Shown: positions 9,094 to 17,656 of the stretch, one piece after another | Numbering within the stretch: position 1 is the stretch's first letter | Layout of the letters: each line of letters starts with the position of its first letter | NCBI GenBank assembly: GCA_002482965.1 | Contig: DLGZ01000041.1 | Location: 1-64,000, forward strand | Reading direction: 5' to 3' | Length of the DNA stretch: 64,000 nt | DNA from: Verrucomicrobiaceae bacterium UBA7681 | GTDB lineage: Bacteria > Verrucomicrobiota > Verrucomicrobiia > Verrucomicrobiales > Verrucomicrobiaceae | Translations under genes and position numbers: made by a program | The notes under the pieces: model-generated | Databases searched by the model: none | What the model was told of the DNA's origin: nothing | Seen by the model: only the letters and a program-made list of their open reading frames with translations

Positions 9094-9465
9094 ATGCGAT
9101 TCCCACGCCTTCTCACCATCGCCACCAAAGTCGTCAAAGACACGCTTCTCTCACTGCCGAGCGAGATTCGCGATGAGGCAGGAGACTGCCGCATTGAACT
9201 GACCGAGATGGATGCCTTGGTCGATATTGATGAGGATCTGGATCCCGACCTGCTAGGCCTGTTTGAAGGTCTCTCCCGCAGTGATGGTCTGCCGGAAACT
9301 CCGGACGAGATGCCGCGCATCCGCCTCTTTCTGGACAATCTCTGGGACGAGTGCGCCGGCGACCTCACCACCTACCGCCACGAAGTCCGCATCACCTTCC
9401 TCCACGAACTGGGCCACTACCTTGGGCTGGATGAAGACGAGGTGGCGGCACTGGGGCTGGAGTGA
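9094..9465 (+). CDS. Small metallopeptidase-like zincin (DUF1025/PF06262 type)
   Basis: 123 residues. The C-terminal half has FLHELGHYLGLDEDEVAALGLE, the HExGHxxG...ED signature of the short zincin family PF06262. DLTTYRHEVRITF and RIRLFLDNLW are also typical of that family. The protein is cytosolic, as there is no signal peptide. It starts 7 bases after the M1 aminopeptidase stop, so the two metallopeptidase genes form an operon. Proteolytic activity of the family is predicted from the fold and is not well characterised. It ends one base before the convergent recR gene. Confidence 0.82.
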   Translation: MRFPRLLTIATKVVKDTLLSLPSEIRDEAGDCRIELTEMDALVDIDEDLDPDLLGLFEGLSRSDGLPETPDEMPRIRLFLDNLWDECAGDLTTYRHEVRITFLHELGHYLGLDEDEVAALGLE

Positions 9466-9466
9466 T

Positions 9467-10075
9467 TCACCCCATCTTCCGCCGACCGTGCAGGGCCTGA
9501 TACAGCGTGAGTTCATCCACGTGATCAAGCCCTCCGCCCGCAGGCATTCCCTGGGCCAGCCGGGTGACGGCGATGCCTGCAGGACGCAGCAGATCAGCGA
9601 TGTAGCTGGCGGTAGCCTCGCCTTCGACATCGGAGCCGAGGGCAATAATGACTTCTTCCGTGTGCAGATCACGCACACGATTGACCAGTGACTCCATGCG
9701 CAGGTCCTCCGGCGTCACATTGTCGAGCGGCGAAAGCCTGCCACCGAGCACGTGGTACAACCCTTGAAACGCACCCGAGCGCTCCATGCGCAGCACATCG
9801 GCAGCCTGTTCGACCACGCAAAGCTGCCGCTGCTGGCGGCGCGGATCGTGGCAGAGCAGGCACTCGCTGTCGCTTTCAATGAAGAACCCGCAGTCATCGC
9901 AGGGAATGATGCGCTCCCTGGCGTCCAGCAGCGCGTTGGAAAGCAGCGTGGTGCGCTCATCCCTCTGCTGCAGCAGCCAGATCATGAGCCGCTCCGCGCT
10001 GCGCGGTCCCAGGCCGGGCAGCGATTTGAGCTGGGCGACAAGACGCTGGATCGCAGGTGGATAATCAATACGCAC
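9467..10075 (-). CDS. recR: Recombination mediator protein RecR
   Basis: 202 residues, GTG start at 10075; the N-terminus RIDYPPAIQRLVAQLKSLPG matches RecR exactly where the family begins, and no nearby ATG fits. It has the helix-hairpin-helix LPGLGPRSAERL, the zinc finger C59-x2-C62-x9-C72-x2-C75, and the Toprim core (EVIIALGSDVEGEATASYIADLL). It acts with RecF and RecO to load RecA at single-strand gaps. It is the last gene of a minus-strand run after the ClpX-like and cyclase-like genes, 11 bases downstream of the latter. recO and dnaX are not visible next to it. Confidence 0.95.
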   Translation of the reverse strand: MRIDYPPAIQRLVAQLKSLPGLGPRSAERLMIWLLQQRDERTTLLSNALLDARERIIPCDDCGFFIESDSECLLCHDPRRQQRQLCVVEQAADVLRMERSGAFQGLYHVLGGRLSPLDNVTPEDLRMESLVNRVRDLHTEEVIIALGSDVEGEATASYIADLLRPAGIAVTRLAQGMPAGGGLDHVDELTLYQALHGRRKMG

Positions 10076-10086
10076 GGCAAAAAAAC

Positions 10087-11349
10087 TCAGTTCGCGGCAA
10101 GTTTGCGCGAATGTTTAGGCGTCTCTTTGGACGGCGACTCTTTTCCCTTCAAAGCCAGATCAACGCGCTCCATAAAATACTTGAGCGGCGCATCCTCACG
10201 GCCCTCGATGGCGGCGCTGTTGAAGCTTTCCTGCGCCTGTTTCAAATCGCCTTTGCGATACTGCACCACGCCCTGCCAGAAGGCATCACGGGCGCGGATG
10301 TCCGCCTCCGGCAGCGCACCTTTCTCAGCAAGCAGTTCGTACACCTCGCTCATCTGACTGGAGCCGACGGTGCTGACCATTTCCATCGGCCGCACCTCGG
10401 CATTGTCCTTCACCAAAGCATACGTCCTCGCGCTTAGCAGCACCTTGCTGCCGTACTCGGCATTCAAGACACACAACTGTGCGGCAAAATCGATCACATC
10501 ACCCACAGCGCTGAAGCTCTCAAAGTGGCTGACACCAAACAGACCGCAGACCGCTGACCCCGTACTAAATGCCACACCAATCTGCGCCTTCTTGCCAAAG
10601 CGCTGCTCGATCTCACGAGTCAGCGTGGCAAGGTGCATGCGCAGTACTGCCGCCACCTGCACGGCATGCAGCGCGTGATGCTCGTCAGTCAGCGGGAATC
10701 CGAAGAAGACCCGCACCTGCCGGGCGTTGCAGTCATCCAGGTAAGCACCGCGCTCGATGAGAAATTCTGAAATGCTGCGCTGAAAATGCGTTGCCAGTTC
10801 TTCGAATTTCGATGCCTCGATGTCCGTGGAAAGCTCCCCATGATTCAGCAGACGGCAGGTCAGCACGGTGATCTCTCTGCGCTCCGTCATTTTCGCCGGA
10901 TTGTTTTGATCCGCCAGCTCCTCAAACAGACGCGTGGAAAGCCGCCCGACAAAGTATTCGCGCATGACATGGCAGCGATAGCCATTCACCGAACCACCGA
11001 CGGCAATACCCGCGATACCCGCGAACCACAGGGCCAGTGATCCGGAGATCGGCTCAAACAAGACCCCGCTCATGGCCATGATGCAGGCAAACGTGGTCGT
11101 GAGGAAAGTGCCGCCGAGCAGGAAGGCAAAACGCCTCCACTGCGAGGGCATCTCAATGCACACCCAGGCGCTGACGAAGGCCATCAAAGTATAGTACCCG
11201 TATTGCAGCAAAACGACCCGCTTCAATCCGCCTGCCGGCAAAATGAAACCGCGCGCAAACAGGATGGCAAACCAGTCGGCCGTGCCTTTGAAAAAGCCGA
11301 ACTGATACAAAGCCAGCAACGGGATGCAGACCAGCACGCCAATGAACAT
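10087..11349 (-). CDS. Membrane protein with degenerate class III adenylate/guanylate cyclase domain
   Basis: 420 residues from ATG 11349. A TTG at 11388 would add 13 residues (KIPPLNRNQ...) and overlap the upstream stop as TTGA; this start is possible. There are about four membrane helices (residues 1-20, 24-40, 50-66, 74-120) followed by a cytosolic domain at about 155-325 with the class III cyclase layout. Key residues are lost: the first metal Asp is R166 (VLTCRLLNH), the second is R210 (DDCNARQVRVFFG), and the transition-state Asn/Arg are D287 and Q291 (GDVIDFAAQL). A TPR-like tail follows (about 350-400). It is probably a regulatory pseudo-cyclase rather than a cAMP producer. It is downstream of the ClpX-like gene. 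Confidence 0.75.
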   Translation of the reverse strand: MFIGVLVCIPLLALYQFGFFKGTADWFAILFARGFILPAGGLKRVVLLQYGYYTLMAFVSAWVCIEMPSQWRRFAFLLGGTFLTTTFACIMAMSGVLFEPISGSLALWFAGIAGIAVGGSVNGYRCHVMREYFVGRLSTRLFEELADQNNPAKMTERREITVLTCRLLNHGELSTDIEASKFEELATHFQRSISEFLIERGAYLDDCNARQVRVFFGFPLTDEHHALHAVQVAAVLRMHLATLTREIEQRFGKKAQIGVAFSTGSAVCGLFGVSHFESFSAVGDVIDFAAQLCVLNAEYGSKVLLSARTYALVKDNAEVRPMEMVSTVGSSQMSEVYELLAEKGALPEADIRARDAFWQGVVQYRKGDLKQAQESFNSAAIEGREDAPLKYFMERVDLALKGKESPSKETPKHSRKLAAN

Positions 11350-11384
11350 GGCGGCAACTTGATTACGATTTAGAGGCGGGATTT

Positions 11385-13052
11385 TCAAGGTGTGAGGTCG
11401 ATGATGTTGTTGGAAGCCGGTGACTCCGGTTGGCTGCGGCAGGCGTTCACGACGAGTTCGCTGACATACTTGTCCGGATTGGCAATCGCGTCTGTCGTAA
11501 TGACAAAGGTCGTCGCTCCAGTGCTGCGTGTCACCAGCTTGAGACCAAAGGGATAATCCTTGAAGAGTTTCGCACACAGGGCCTCCACATGCAGCCCTTC
11601 ACGCTGCGCCCGGGCGGCGACGGCTGCGATGGCTTCGCTGTCAAAGTCGAGCATGAAGCCATTCTCGCGCTGGAAACGCTCCGCAAAGGCCCTGACCTCA
11701 CCGGCGTGAGCAACCCCAAGTTCTCTAAACTGGCTGTGGGCATCAGCACGGCATTTGGCCAGCGTCTGCTCCGGCTCCCGGACCAGCGCGCCATCGACCT
11801 GCAATTCCGGCAACCCGAGGCTGGGCATTTCAAATTTGAAATCACGCAGCACCCGCTCCCAGGCGGTGACAAGACCTCGCGCGCCGGTCTTTTCTTCCTC
11901 TGCCCGGCTGGCAATCTCACGCAGGGCATCATCCTTGAAGACCGCTTTGACTCCATAGGCGGCGAACTCACGCTCATACTGGCGGATGAGGCTGCCTTCG
12001 GAGTTCTTCATGATGTGAAACATGTCGTCCGCACTCAGCGGATCACAGACCACCCGCACCGGCAGGCGGCCGATGAATTCAGCCTCGAAACCATAATCAA
12101 TGAAGTCCTTCGTGCGCGCTTCGCGGAACAGATGCTCCGCAGCGGTGGTTTTGATGTCCGAGGGGACAAAGCCAATGGATTTCCGGTTCGTGCGCTTTTC
12201 GATGAGTTTTTCCAACCCGCCAAACGCCCCGCTGACAATGAAGAGAATGTTGCGCGTGTTCACCACCTCGCGGCCCGTGCGGCCCTTCCGGGTGTCGAAC
12301 ATCATCTGCATCTGGCTTCGGATGTCGTTCGGTGCGTAGAGGGCCACTTCCGTTTCCTCCATCAGTTTCAGCAGAGTCGTCTGCACCCCGCGCCCGCTCA
12401 CGTCGCGCCCCAGCCGTTCGGGGCCGCTGCTGAGCTTGTCGATTTCATCCAGATAAATGATGCCATGCTCCGCGAGTTCGATGTCGCCATTGGCTTTCGC
12501 CACCAGATCGCGCACCAGATCGTCCACATCAGCGCCGACGTAGCCAGTTTCGCTGAATTTCGTCGCATCCGCCTTCACAAACGGCACGCCGATAAGGTCG
12601 GCGATGTGTTTGACGAGGTAGGTCTTCCCGACCCCGGTGGGTCCAATGATGATGACATTCTGTTTCGAAAATTCGAGCTTCGGCCCGCCGGAGTTTGACT
12701 CACGATCATCCCGCAGCATCCGGGCATGGTGATAGTGATCACACACCGCAGTGGCGAGCACTTTTTTGGCCTCATCCTGCCGGATCACAAACCGGTCAAG
12801 GTGCGCCTTGATATCTGCCGGACGGTAATTGAACTCAAAGGCCCTGCCATTGTCAGGTTTGGCTGCTTCTTCCACGGGCCGCTCCTCCCGTTCCGGCAGG
12901 GAATGCCCGCCAGGACCCTCGACGCGGGTGAACAGCACCTGGCCACCCAGCGTGTTTTTGATGAAATCCTCCAGCTTGCGCGTGATCTCCTCCGGAGTAC
13001 CGGGCGCTTTGGGTGTTTCAGTCTCGGGATGTTCTGGCGTGGGGTCGCTCAT
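11385..13052 (-). CDS. ClpX-like AAA+ ATPase without zinc-binding domain
   Basis: 555 residues. The AAA+ core carries Walker A GPTGVGKT (137-144), Walker B IIYLDEIDK (198-206), the ClpX pore loop GYVGADVDD (170-178) and the sensor region EFIGRLPV. An S-I-G-F loop (292-295) sits exactly where ClpX has its IGF loop for docking to ClpP. The N-terminal Cys4 zinc domain of true ClpX is missing and is replaced by about 70 acidic, proline-rich residues; there is an extra C-terminal domain of about 140 residues. It is therefore a ClpX paralogue, probably unfolding a special substrate set for ClpP. No clpP is nearby. Its stop overlaps a possible TTG start of the cyclase-like gene. Confidence 0.85.
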   Translation of the reverse strand: MSDPTPEHPETETPKAPGTPEEITRKLEDFIKNTLGGQVLFTRVEGPGGHSLPEREERPVEEAAKPDNGRAFEFNYRPADIKAHLDRFVIRQDEAKKVLATAVCDHYHHARMLRDDRESNSGGPKLEFSKQNVIIIGPTGVGKTYLVKHIADLIGVPFVKADATKFSETGYVGADVDDLVRDLVAKANGDIELAEHGIIYLDEIDKLSSGPERLGRDVSGRGVQTTLLKLMEETEVALYAPNDIRSQMQMMFDTRKGRTGREVVNTRNILFIVSGAFGGLEKLIEKRTNRKSIGFVPSDIKTTAAEHLFREARTKDFIDYGFEAEFIGRLPVRVVCDPLSADDMFHIMKNSEGSLIRQYEREFAAYGVKAVFKDDALREIASRAEEEKTGARGLVTAWERVLRDFKFEMPSLGLPELQVDGALVREPEQTLAKCRADAHSQFRELGVAHAGEVRAFAERFQRENGFMLDFDSEAIAAVAARAQREGLHVEALCAKLFKDYPFGLKLVTRSTGATTFVITTDAIANPDKYVSELVVNACRSQPESPASNNIIDLTP

Positions 13053-13181
13053 GGGGAAAATGATAGTGCGCTAGACGAAGCCTGCTGACAAGCGGCACGA
13101 TGCGTGCTCTGCACCGGCAAGAAATGCTCTTTTTCAGGGTTGCACGGACCTTGTGATATCCCATACTCCGCCCCCCTCATT

Positions 13182-14231
13182 ATGTCAGCACCCGTCAAAG
13201 TCGCCGTCGTTGGAGCCAGTGGTTACTCTGGAGCTGAACTGCTGCGCCTGCTGCTACGGCACCCAAACGTGGAACTGGTGGCAGTGACCTCCCGGTCCCT
13301 GGCTGGAAAAGCGCTCTCCAAGGAATTTCCGCGCTTCCGCAGTGTCGGTGTGGCCGATTCGCTGACCTTCACCGCGCCTGACGCCGCCGCCCTGAAAGCC
13401 GCCGGTGCCCAGATCGCCTTTCTGGCTCTGCCCCACGGAGTTTCCGCCGAATACGCGAAACCGCTGCTCGAACTCGGCCTCAAGGTCATCGACCTCAGCG
13501 CAGACTTCCGCCTCCGGAGTCCGGCCCTGTATGAAGAATTCTACGGCCACGCGCACCCTGCGCCTGAACTGCTCGATGAAGCCGTCTATGCGCTCCCGGA
13601 AGTACGTGAGGAGCAAATCAAGGCCTCACGCCTCATCGCCTGTCCCGGCTGCTATCCCACCAGCATTCTGCTGCCCCTCATTCCGCTGCTAAAGGCGGGT
13701 CTGCTGGCAGAGTCGCCGCTAGCCGTGGCCAGCATGAGCGGTGCCAGCGGTGCCGGTCGGAAAGAAAGCATTCCCCTGCTCTTCTCCGAGGTGCAAAACA
13801 GCGTGCGCAGCTACAGCGTGCCGCTGCATCGTCACCTGAGCGAAGTCGGCCAGGAGCTCGCCCTCGCTGCCGGCCGTGAGGTAAAGCTCTCGTTTGTACC
13901 ACACCTCATGCCGACCCATTCGGGCATCTGCACGACGACGTTCGCACAGTTGCAGCCCGGCGTGACGATTGAACAAATCAGCGCCGCATTGCATTCGGCC
14001 TACGGTTCTGCCCCCTTCGTGCGTTTGCTCGGGGTGAATCAGTCTCCCGACACCAAAAACGTCACCGGCACCAATTTTGTGGACATCGGCTGGGCCTATG
14101 ATGCCCGCGCGGGACAGCTCATTTTGATGAGCGCCGAAGACAATCTCGGTAAAGGCGCCTCCGGTCAGGCCGTGCAAAACATGAACCTCATCTGCGGCTT
14201 CGAGGCCACCGCAGGCCTGCTGAACATCTGA
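13182..14231 (+). CDS. argC: N-acetyl-gamma-glutamyl-phosphate reductase
   Basis: 349 residues. The start at 13182 gives MSAPVKVAVVGASGYSGAELLRLL, the NADP-binding Rossmann motif at the usual position; upstream in-frame codons have no homologous look. The catalytic Cys is C157 in ACPGCYPT. It reduces N-acetylglutamyl phosphate to the semialdehyde, step 3 of arginine synthesis. It is the first gene of argC-argJ-argB-argD-argF; argJ starts one base after its stop. A weak promoter-like pair TTGCAC (13140-13145) and TACTCC (13164-13169) lies just upstream. No ARG-box-like palindrome was recognised. Confidence 0.96.
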   Translation: MSAPVKVAVVGASGYSGAELLRLLLRHPNVELVAVTSRSLAGKALSKEFPRFRSVGVADSLTFTAPDAAALKAAGAQIAFLALPHGVSAEYAKPLLELGLKVIDLSADFRLRSPALYEEFYGHAHPAPELLDEAVYALPEVREEQIKASRLIACPGCYPTSILLPLIPLLKAGLLAESPLAVASMSGASGAGRKESIPLLFSEVQNSVRSYSVPLHRHLSEVGQELALAAGREVKLSFVPHLMPTHSGICTTTFAQLQPGVTIEQISAALHSAYGSAPFVRLLGVNQSPDTKNVTGTNFVDIGWAYDARAGQLILMSAEDNLGKGASGQAVQNMNLICGFEATAGLLNI

Positions 14232-14232
14232 T

Positions 14233-15519
14233 ATGCCTCCCAAAGCCACTGAAGAACGCGAATGCCGCGTTCCATTCAAAGTCATCGACGGCGGCGTCAC
14301 AGCAGCGAAGGGCTTTCGCGCCAGCGCTGTGTCCTGCGGCATCAAAAATCCCGATGCCACCCGCCTCGATCTGGCGCTCATCGTTTCCGACGGCCCGACC
14401 GTGACGGATGCCGTCTTCACGACCAACAAAGTCCGCGCCGCCTGCGTGCGCGTCTGCCAGCAGCACATCAAAGAAAGCGATACCCGCGCCATCATTGCCA
14501 ACAGCGGCAACGCCAACGCCTGCACCGGCGTCCAGGGCATCCACGATGCCAAGGCCATGACCAAGGCCGTCGCTGAACAGCTCGGCGTAAAAATGCGCCA
14601 GGTGCTTGTCTGCTCCACCGGCATCATCGGCATGCCCATGCCAATTGAGCGGGTCATTGTCAAAGTGCCCGATGCCGTGGCCAAACTGAAGACTGACGGC
14701 TCCGACGACGCCATGACGGCGATCATGACAAGCGACACGCGCCCGAAAACTTTCGCGGTCGATGTCCCCTGCGGCAAAGGCAGCTTCCGCATTGGCGGCA
14801 TCGCCAAAGGCGCAGGCATGATCTGCCCAAACATGGCCACCATGCTCTGCTTCATCACCACCGACGTGAGGATCGGCAAGGATGAGCTCCACCGCTCCAT
14901 GCGCTACGCCGTGGAGAAAAGCTTCAACTGCATCACCATCGACGGCGACACCAGCACGAACGACACCGTCATCGTGATGAGCAACGGCCAGTCCGATGTG
15001 CCCACGATCAAAAAGAACTCCCCCGAGGCGGAGCTCTTCCGCTGCGCACTGCACAAGGTGATGCTGGAACTCGCCAAGATGATCGTCTGCGACGGCGAGC
15101 GCGTGACCAAGTTCGTCGAAATCCGCGTCCGCAATGCCCGCACGCTGGCAGACGCCCGCAAGGTGGCCGAGACCGTTGCCAAATCCCTTCTGGTGAAGTG
15201 CTCCTTCCATGGCTGCGATCCAAACTGGGGCCGCATCATCCACGCCGTCGGTTATTCCGGCGCGCGCATTCGTGAAGAGCTCATCGACATCTACTTCGGC
15301 GGCCTGCAGGCCTGCAAAGGCGGACTGGCCACGAAAACGCCTGTCGCTGAAATGGAAAAGGTCGTGCAAGAGCCAAAGTTCACCGTCACCATTGATCTCA
15401 ATCTCGGCACCAGCGGCTACACCGTGTACACCAGCGACCTCTCCGAAGAATACGTGGATTTCAACAGCTCGGAATACTCCGCTGCCATTCACGCGAAACG
15501 CCAAAAAGGCTTCGCTTGA
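14233..15519 (+). CDS. argJ: Glutamate N-acetyltransferase (ornithine acetyltransferase)
   Basis: 428 residues. The autoproteolysis site KGAGMICPNMATML is present, with T203 as the new N-terminal nucleophile of the beta chain. Other landmarks are the oxyanion-hole region CSTGIIGMPMP and GCDPNWGRII near the end of the catalytic core. It transfers acetyl from N-acetylornithine to glutamate, making the pathway cyclic; many bacterial ArgJ also use acetyl-CoA, which would make a separate argA unnecessary, but this cannot be decided from sequence alone. It lies one base after argC and 27 bases before argB. Confidence 0.96.
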   Translation: MPPKATEERECRVPFKVIDGGVTAAKGFRASAVSCGIKNPDATRLDLALIVSDGPTVTDAVFTTNKVRAACVRVCQQHIKESDTRAIIANSGNANACTGVQGIHDAKAMTKAVAEQLGVKMRQVLVCSTGIIGMPMPIERVIVKVPDAVAKLKTDGSDDAMTAIMTSDTRPKTFAVDVPCGKGSFRIGGIAKGAGMICPNMATMLCFITTDVRIGKDELHRSMRYAVEKSFNCITIDGDTSTNDTVIVMSNGQSDVPTIKKNSPEAELFRCALHKVMLELAKMIVCDGERVTKFVEIRVRNARTLADARKVAETVAKSLLVKCSFHGCDPNWGRIIHAVGYSGARIREELIDIYFGGLQACKGGLATKTPVAEMEKVVQEPKFTVTIDLNLGTSGYTVYTSDLSEEYVDFNSSEYSAAIHAKRQKGFA

Positions 15520-15546
15520 TCGGTTCACGCAGTCACATTCATCGCG

Positions 15547-16404
15547 ATGAATCCTCTCGACGCTCAAATCACCAAATCCGCCGTACTCCTTGAAGCCCTG
15601 CCTTACATGCAGAGCTTCCGTGGCTGCACGTTTTTGATCAAGGTCGGCGGCAGTGCCATGGAAGACCCCGTGCAGGTGGACTCCTTTCTTCGTGACGTCG
15701 TATTTCTCGAAGCCGTGGGCATCAATCCCGTCATCGTGCACGGTGGCGGCAAGGCGATCTCGAAAGCCATGACCGAGTCCGGTCTGCAGGCAAAGTTCAT
15801 CAATGGCATGCGCGTCACCGACGACGAGACGATCAAGATCGTCGAGGAGACTCTGGCTCGCGTGATCAACCCGGAGATCGTCACCAAGATCAATGCCTTT
15901 GGCGGCAAAGCGGTCGGCATTCCTGGCACAGAAGTCTTTTTGGGCGAAAAAATGAAGGGCGATCTCGGCTGGGTCGGTGAAGTGAACGACTGCAAGCTCG
16001 GCCTGATCCAAGCCGCTGTAGCCGGTGAGTTCGTCCCCGTCGTTTCACCTGTCGCCCGCGAACTTTCCTCCGGCAAAACGCTCAACGTAAACGCCGACCT
16101 CGCAGCCTGCGGTCTGGCAAAGCGCCTCAAGGCCACAAAGCTCATCTTCCTCAGCGACGTGCGCGGTGTGATGCGTGATCCAAAGGACGACACCACCCTG
16201 ATTCCCAGCCTCGACGAAGCCTCCATCACCAAGCTGAAAGCAGACGGCATCATCAGTGGCGGCATGATCCCCAAGGTGGACTCATCGCTCGACTCCCTGC
16301 GCGGTGGCGTGGGCAAGGTCCATCTCATCGACGGTCGCCTGCCGCATGCCCTCATTCTCGAAATCTTCACCGACGGCGGCATCGGCACTGAAATCCATTT
16401 GTAA
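15547..16404 (+). CDS. argB: Acetylglutamate kinase
   Basis: 285 residues. FLIKVGGSAME is the phosphate-binding N-terminal Lys-Gly-Gly loop of amino acid kinases, VIVHGGGKAISKAM the substrate loop, and LSSGKTLNVNADLAA plus IFLSDVRGVMRDP the nucleotide side. The order and length match NAGK. An N-terminal helix (MNPLDAQITKSAVLLEALPYMQSF) as found in arginine-sensitive hexameric NAGKs is present, so feedback inhibition by arginine is likely, though this is inference. It performs step 2 of arginine synthesis. It lies within the arg operon, 7 bases before argD. Confidence 0.96.
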   Translation: MNPLDAQITKSAVLLEALPYMQSFRGCTFLIKVGGSAMEDPVQVDSFLRDVVFLEAVGINPVIVHGGGKAISKAMTESGLQAKFINGMRVTDDETIKIVEETLARVINPEIVTKINAFGGKAVGIPGTEVFLGEKMKGDLGWVGEVNDCKLGLIQAAVAGEFVPVVSPVARELSSGKTLNVNADLAACGLAKRLKATKLIFLSDVRGVMRDPKDDTTLIPSLDEASITKLKADGIISGGMIPKVDSSLDSLRGGVGKVHLIDGRLPHALILEIFTDGGIGTEIHL

Positions 16405-16411
16405 CCCTGAG

Positions 16412-17644
16412 ATGAGCACGAGTGATCAATTAATGCAGGAGTTCGTCCTGCCAAACTACGGACGTTACAACGTGTGGCCCGTGCGCGGCGAAGGCCCGTA
16501 CGTCTGGGATCGTGACGGGAAAAAGTATCTCGACTTCGCTGGCGGTGTAGCCGTGTGCCCGCTCGGTCACTGCCCGCCAACGGTGGTGAAGGCTCTCACC
16601 GAACAAGCGAACACGCTCATCCACGTCTCAAACTGGTACTGCATCGACAAGCAGGCCGAACTGGCGCGCATTCTCGTCGAAGAATGCGTCGGTATTGCAG
16701 GCAAATGCTTCTTCTGCAACAGCGGTGCGGAGGCCAATGAAGGCCTGATCAAGCTGGCGCGGAAATACGGCCAGCAGACCGGCGGGCGCTACGAGATCAT
16801 CAGCTTCACCGGCTCCTTTCATGGCCGCACCTTTGGCGCCATGACCGCCACGGCGCAGGAGAAAATCCACGGTGGCTTTGGTCCTCTGCCACCAGGCTTC
16901 GTCTATTCACCTTTCAACGATATCGCAGCCCTCGAAGCAGCGATCACCGACAAGACGGTCGCTATCTTGGTGGAACCCATCCAAGGCGAGAGCGGCGTGA
17001 ATGCTGTCACGCCCGAGTTCCTGCGCGCCGCCCAACGTTTGTGCCGCGAAAAAGATCTGCTCCTGCTGCTGGATGAAGTGCAGTGCGGCTTTGGCCGTGC
17101 AGGCGAAATGGCCGGCTGGCGCAGCATCATTCCGGGAGATGAAATTCAGCCCGACGGCATCAGCTGGGCCAAGGCCATTGGCAGCGGCTTCCCACTCGGT
17201 TCTTTCTGGGTCAATGATCGCCGCGACCTGAGCAAGACCCTCGGCCCCGGCACACATGGCACCACCTATGGAGGCTCCCCCCTCGCCTGCGCCGTCGGCA
17301 TCGCCACAGTGCGCACGATTTTGGACGAACATCTCTGTGACAATGCCAAAACTCGCGGTGCAGCCATCGCATCGGCGGCCTGCGCATGGAATCACGTACT
17401 CATCAAAGAGGTGCGCCAGCTCGGCCTGTTCATCGGCTTTGAACTCAATGCCGAAGCCATCTCCGCGAAATCCGGCGGCAAGCCGCCTTCCATCTTCCTC
17501 GCACAGCAACTGCTTGATGCAGGCATGATGGTCACCCCCGCCGGCCCCAATGTCGTGCGCTGGCTCTCACCGCTGAACATCACCGCAGCCCATGCCGACG
17601 AAGGGCTCACCATCTTCAAGAGCGTGCTCGATCAGCTCGCGTAA
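16412..17644 (+). CDS. argD: Acetylornithine aminotransferase
   Basis: 410 residues. The start at 16412 (MSTSDQLMQEFVLPNYGRYNVWP) fits the family's N-terminus, with LPNYGR followed by GxGxYVWD; a longer upstream reading frame overlaps argB and was rejected. It is a class III PLP transaminase: FCNSGAEANEGLIKLAR, SFTGSFHGRTFGAMTAT, LLLDEVQCGFGRAG, and PLP lysine K254 in SWAKAIGSGFPLG. It converts N-acetylglutamate semialdehyde to N-acetylornithine; it could also act in lysine synthesis as the succinyldiaminopimelate transaminase. argF follows after 12 bases. Confidence 0.95.
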   Translation: MSTSDQLMQEFVLPNYGRYNVWPVRGEGPYVWDRDGKKYLDFAGGVAVCPLGHCPPTVVKALTEQANTLIHVSNWYCIDKQAELARILVEECVGIAGKCFFCNSGAEANEGLIKLARKYGQQTGGRYEIISFTGSFHGRTFGAMTATAQEKIHGGFGPLPPGFVYSPFNDIAALEAAITDKTVAILVEPIQGESGVNAVTPEFLRAAQRLCREKDLLLLLDEVQCGFGRAGEMAGWRSIIPGDEIQPDGISWAKAIGSGFPLGSFWVNDRRDLSKTLGPGTHGTTYGGSPLACAVGIATVRTILDEHLCDNAKTRGAAIASAACAWNHVLIKEVRQLGLFIGFELNAEAISAKSGGKPPSIFLAQQLLDAGMMVTPAGPNVVRWLSPLNITAAHADEGLTIFKSVLDQLA

Positions 17645-17656
17645 AACCGCCAAGAT

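Noticed and set aside
14188..16011. Minus-strand frame of 607 codons across argJ and argB
   Set aside because: It is the mirror of two genes with certain catalytic motifs; the composition (Asp, His, Gly, Val-rich) is typical of antisense frames in GC-rich DNA.
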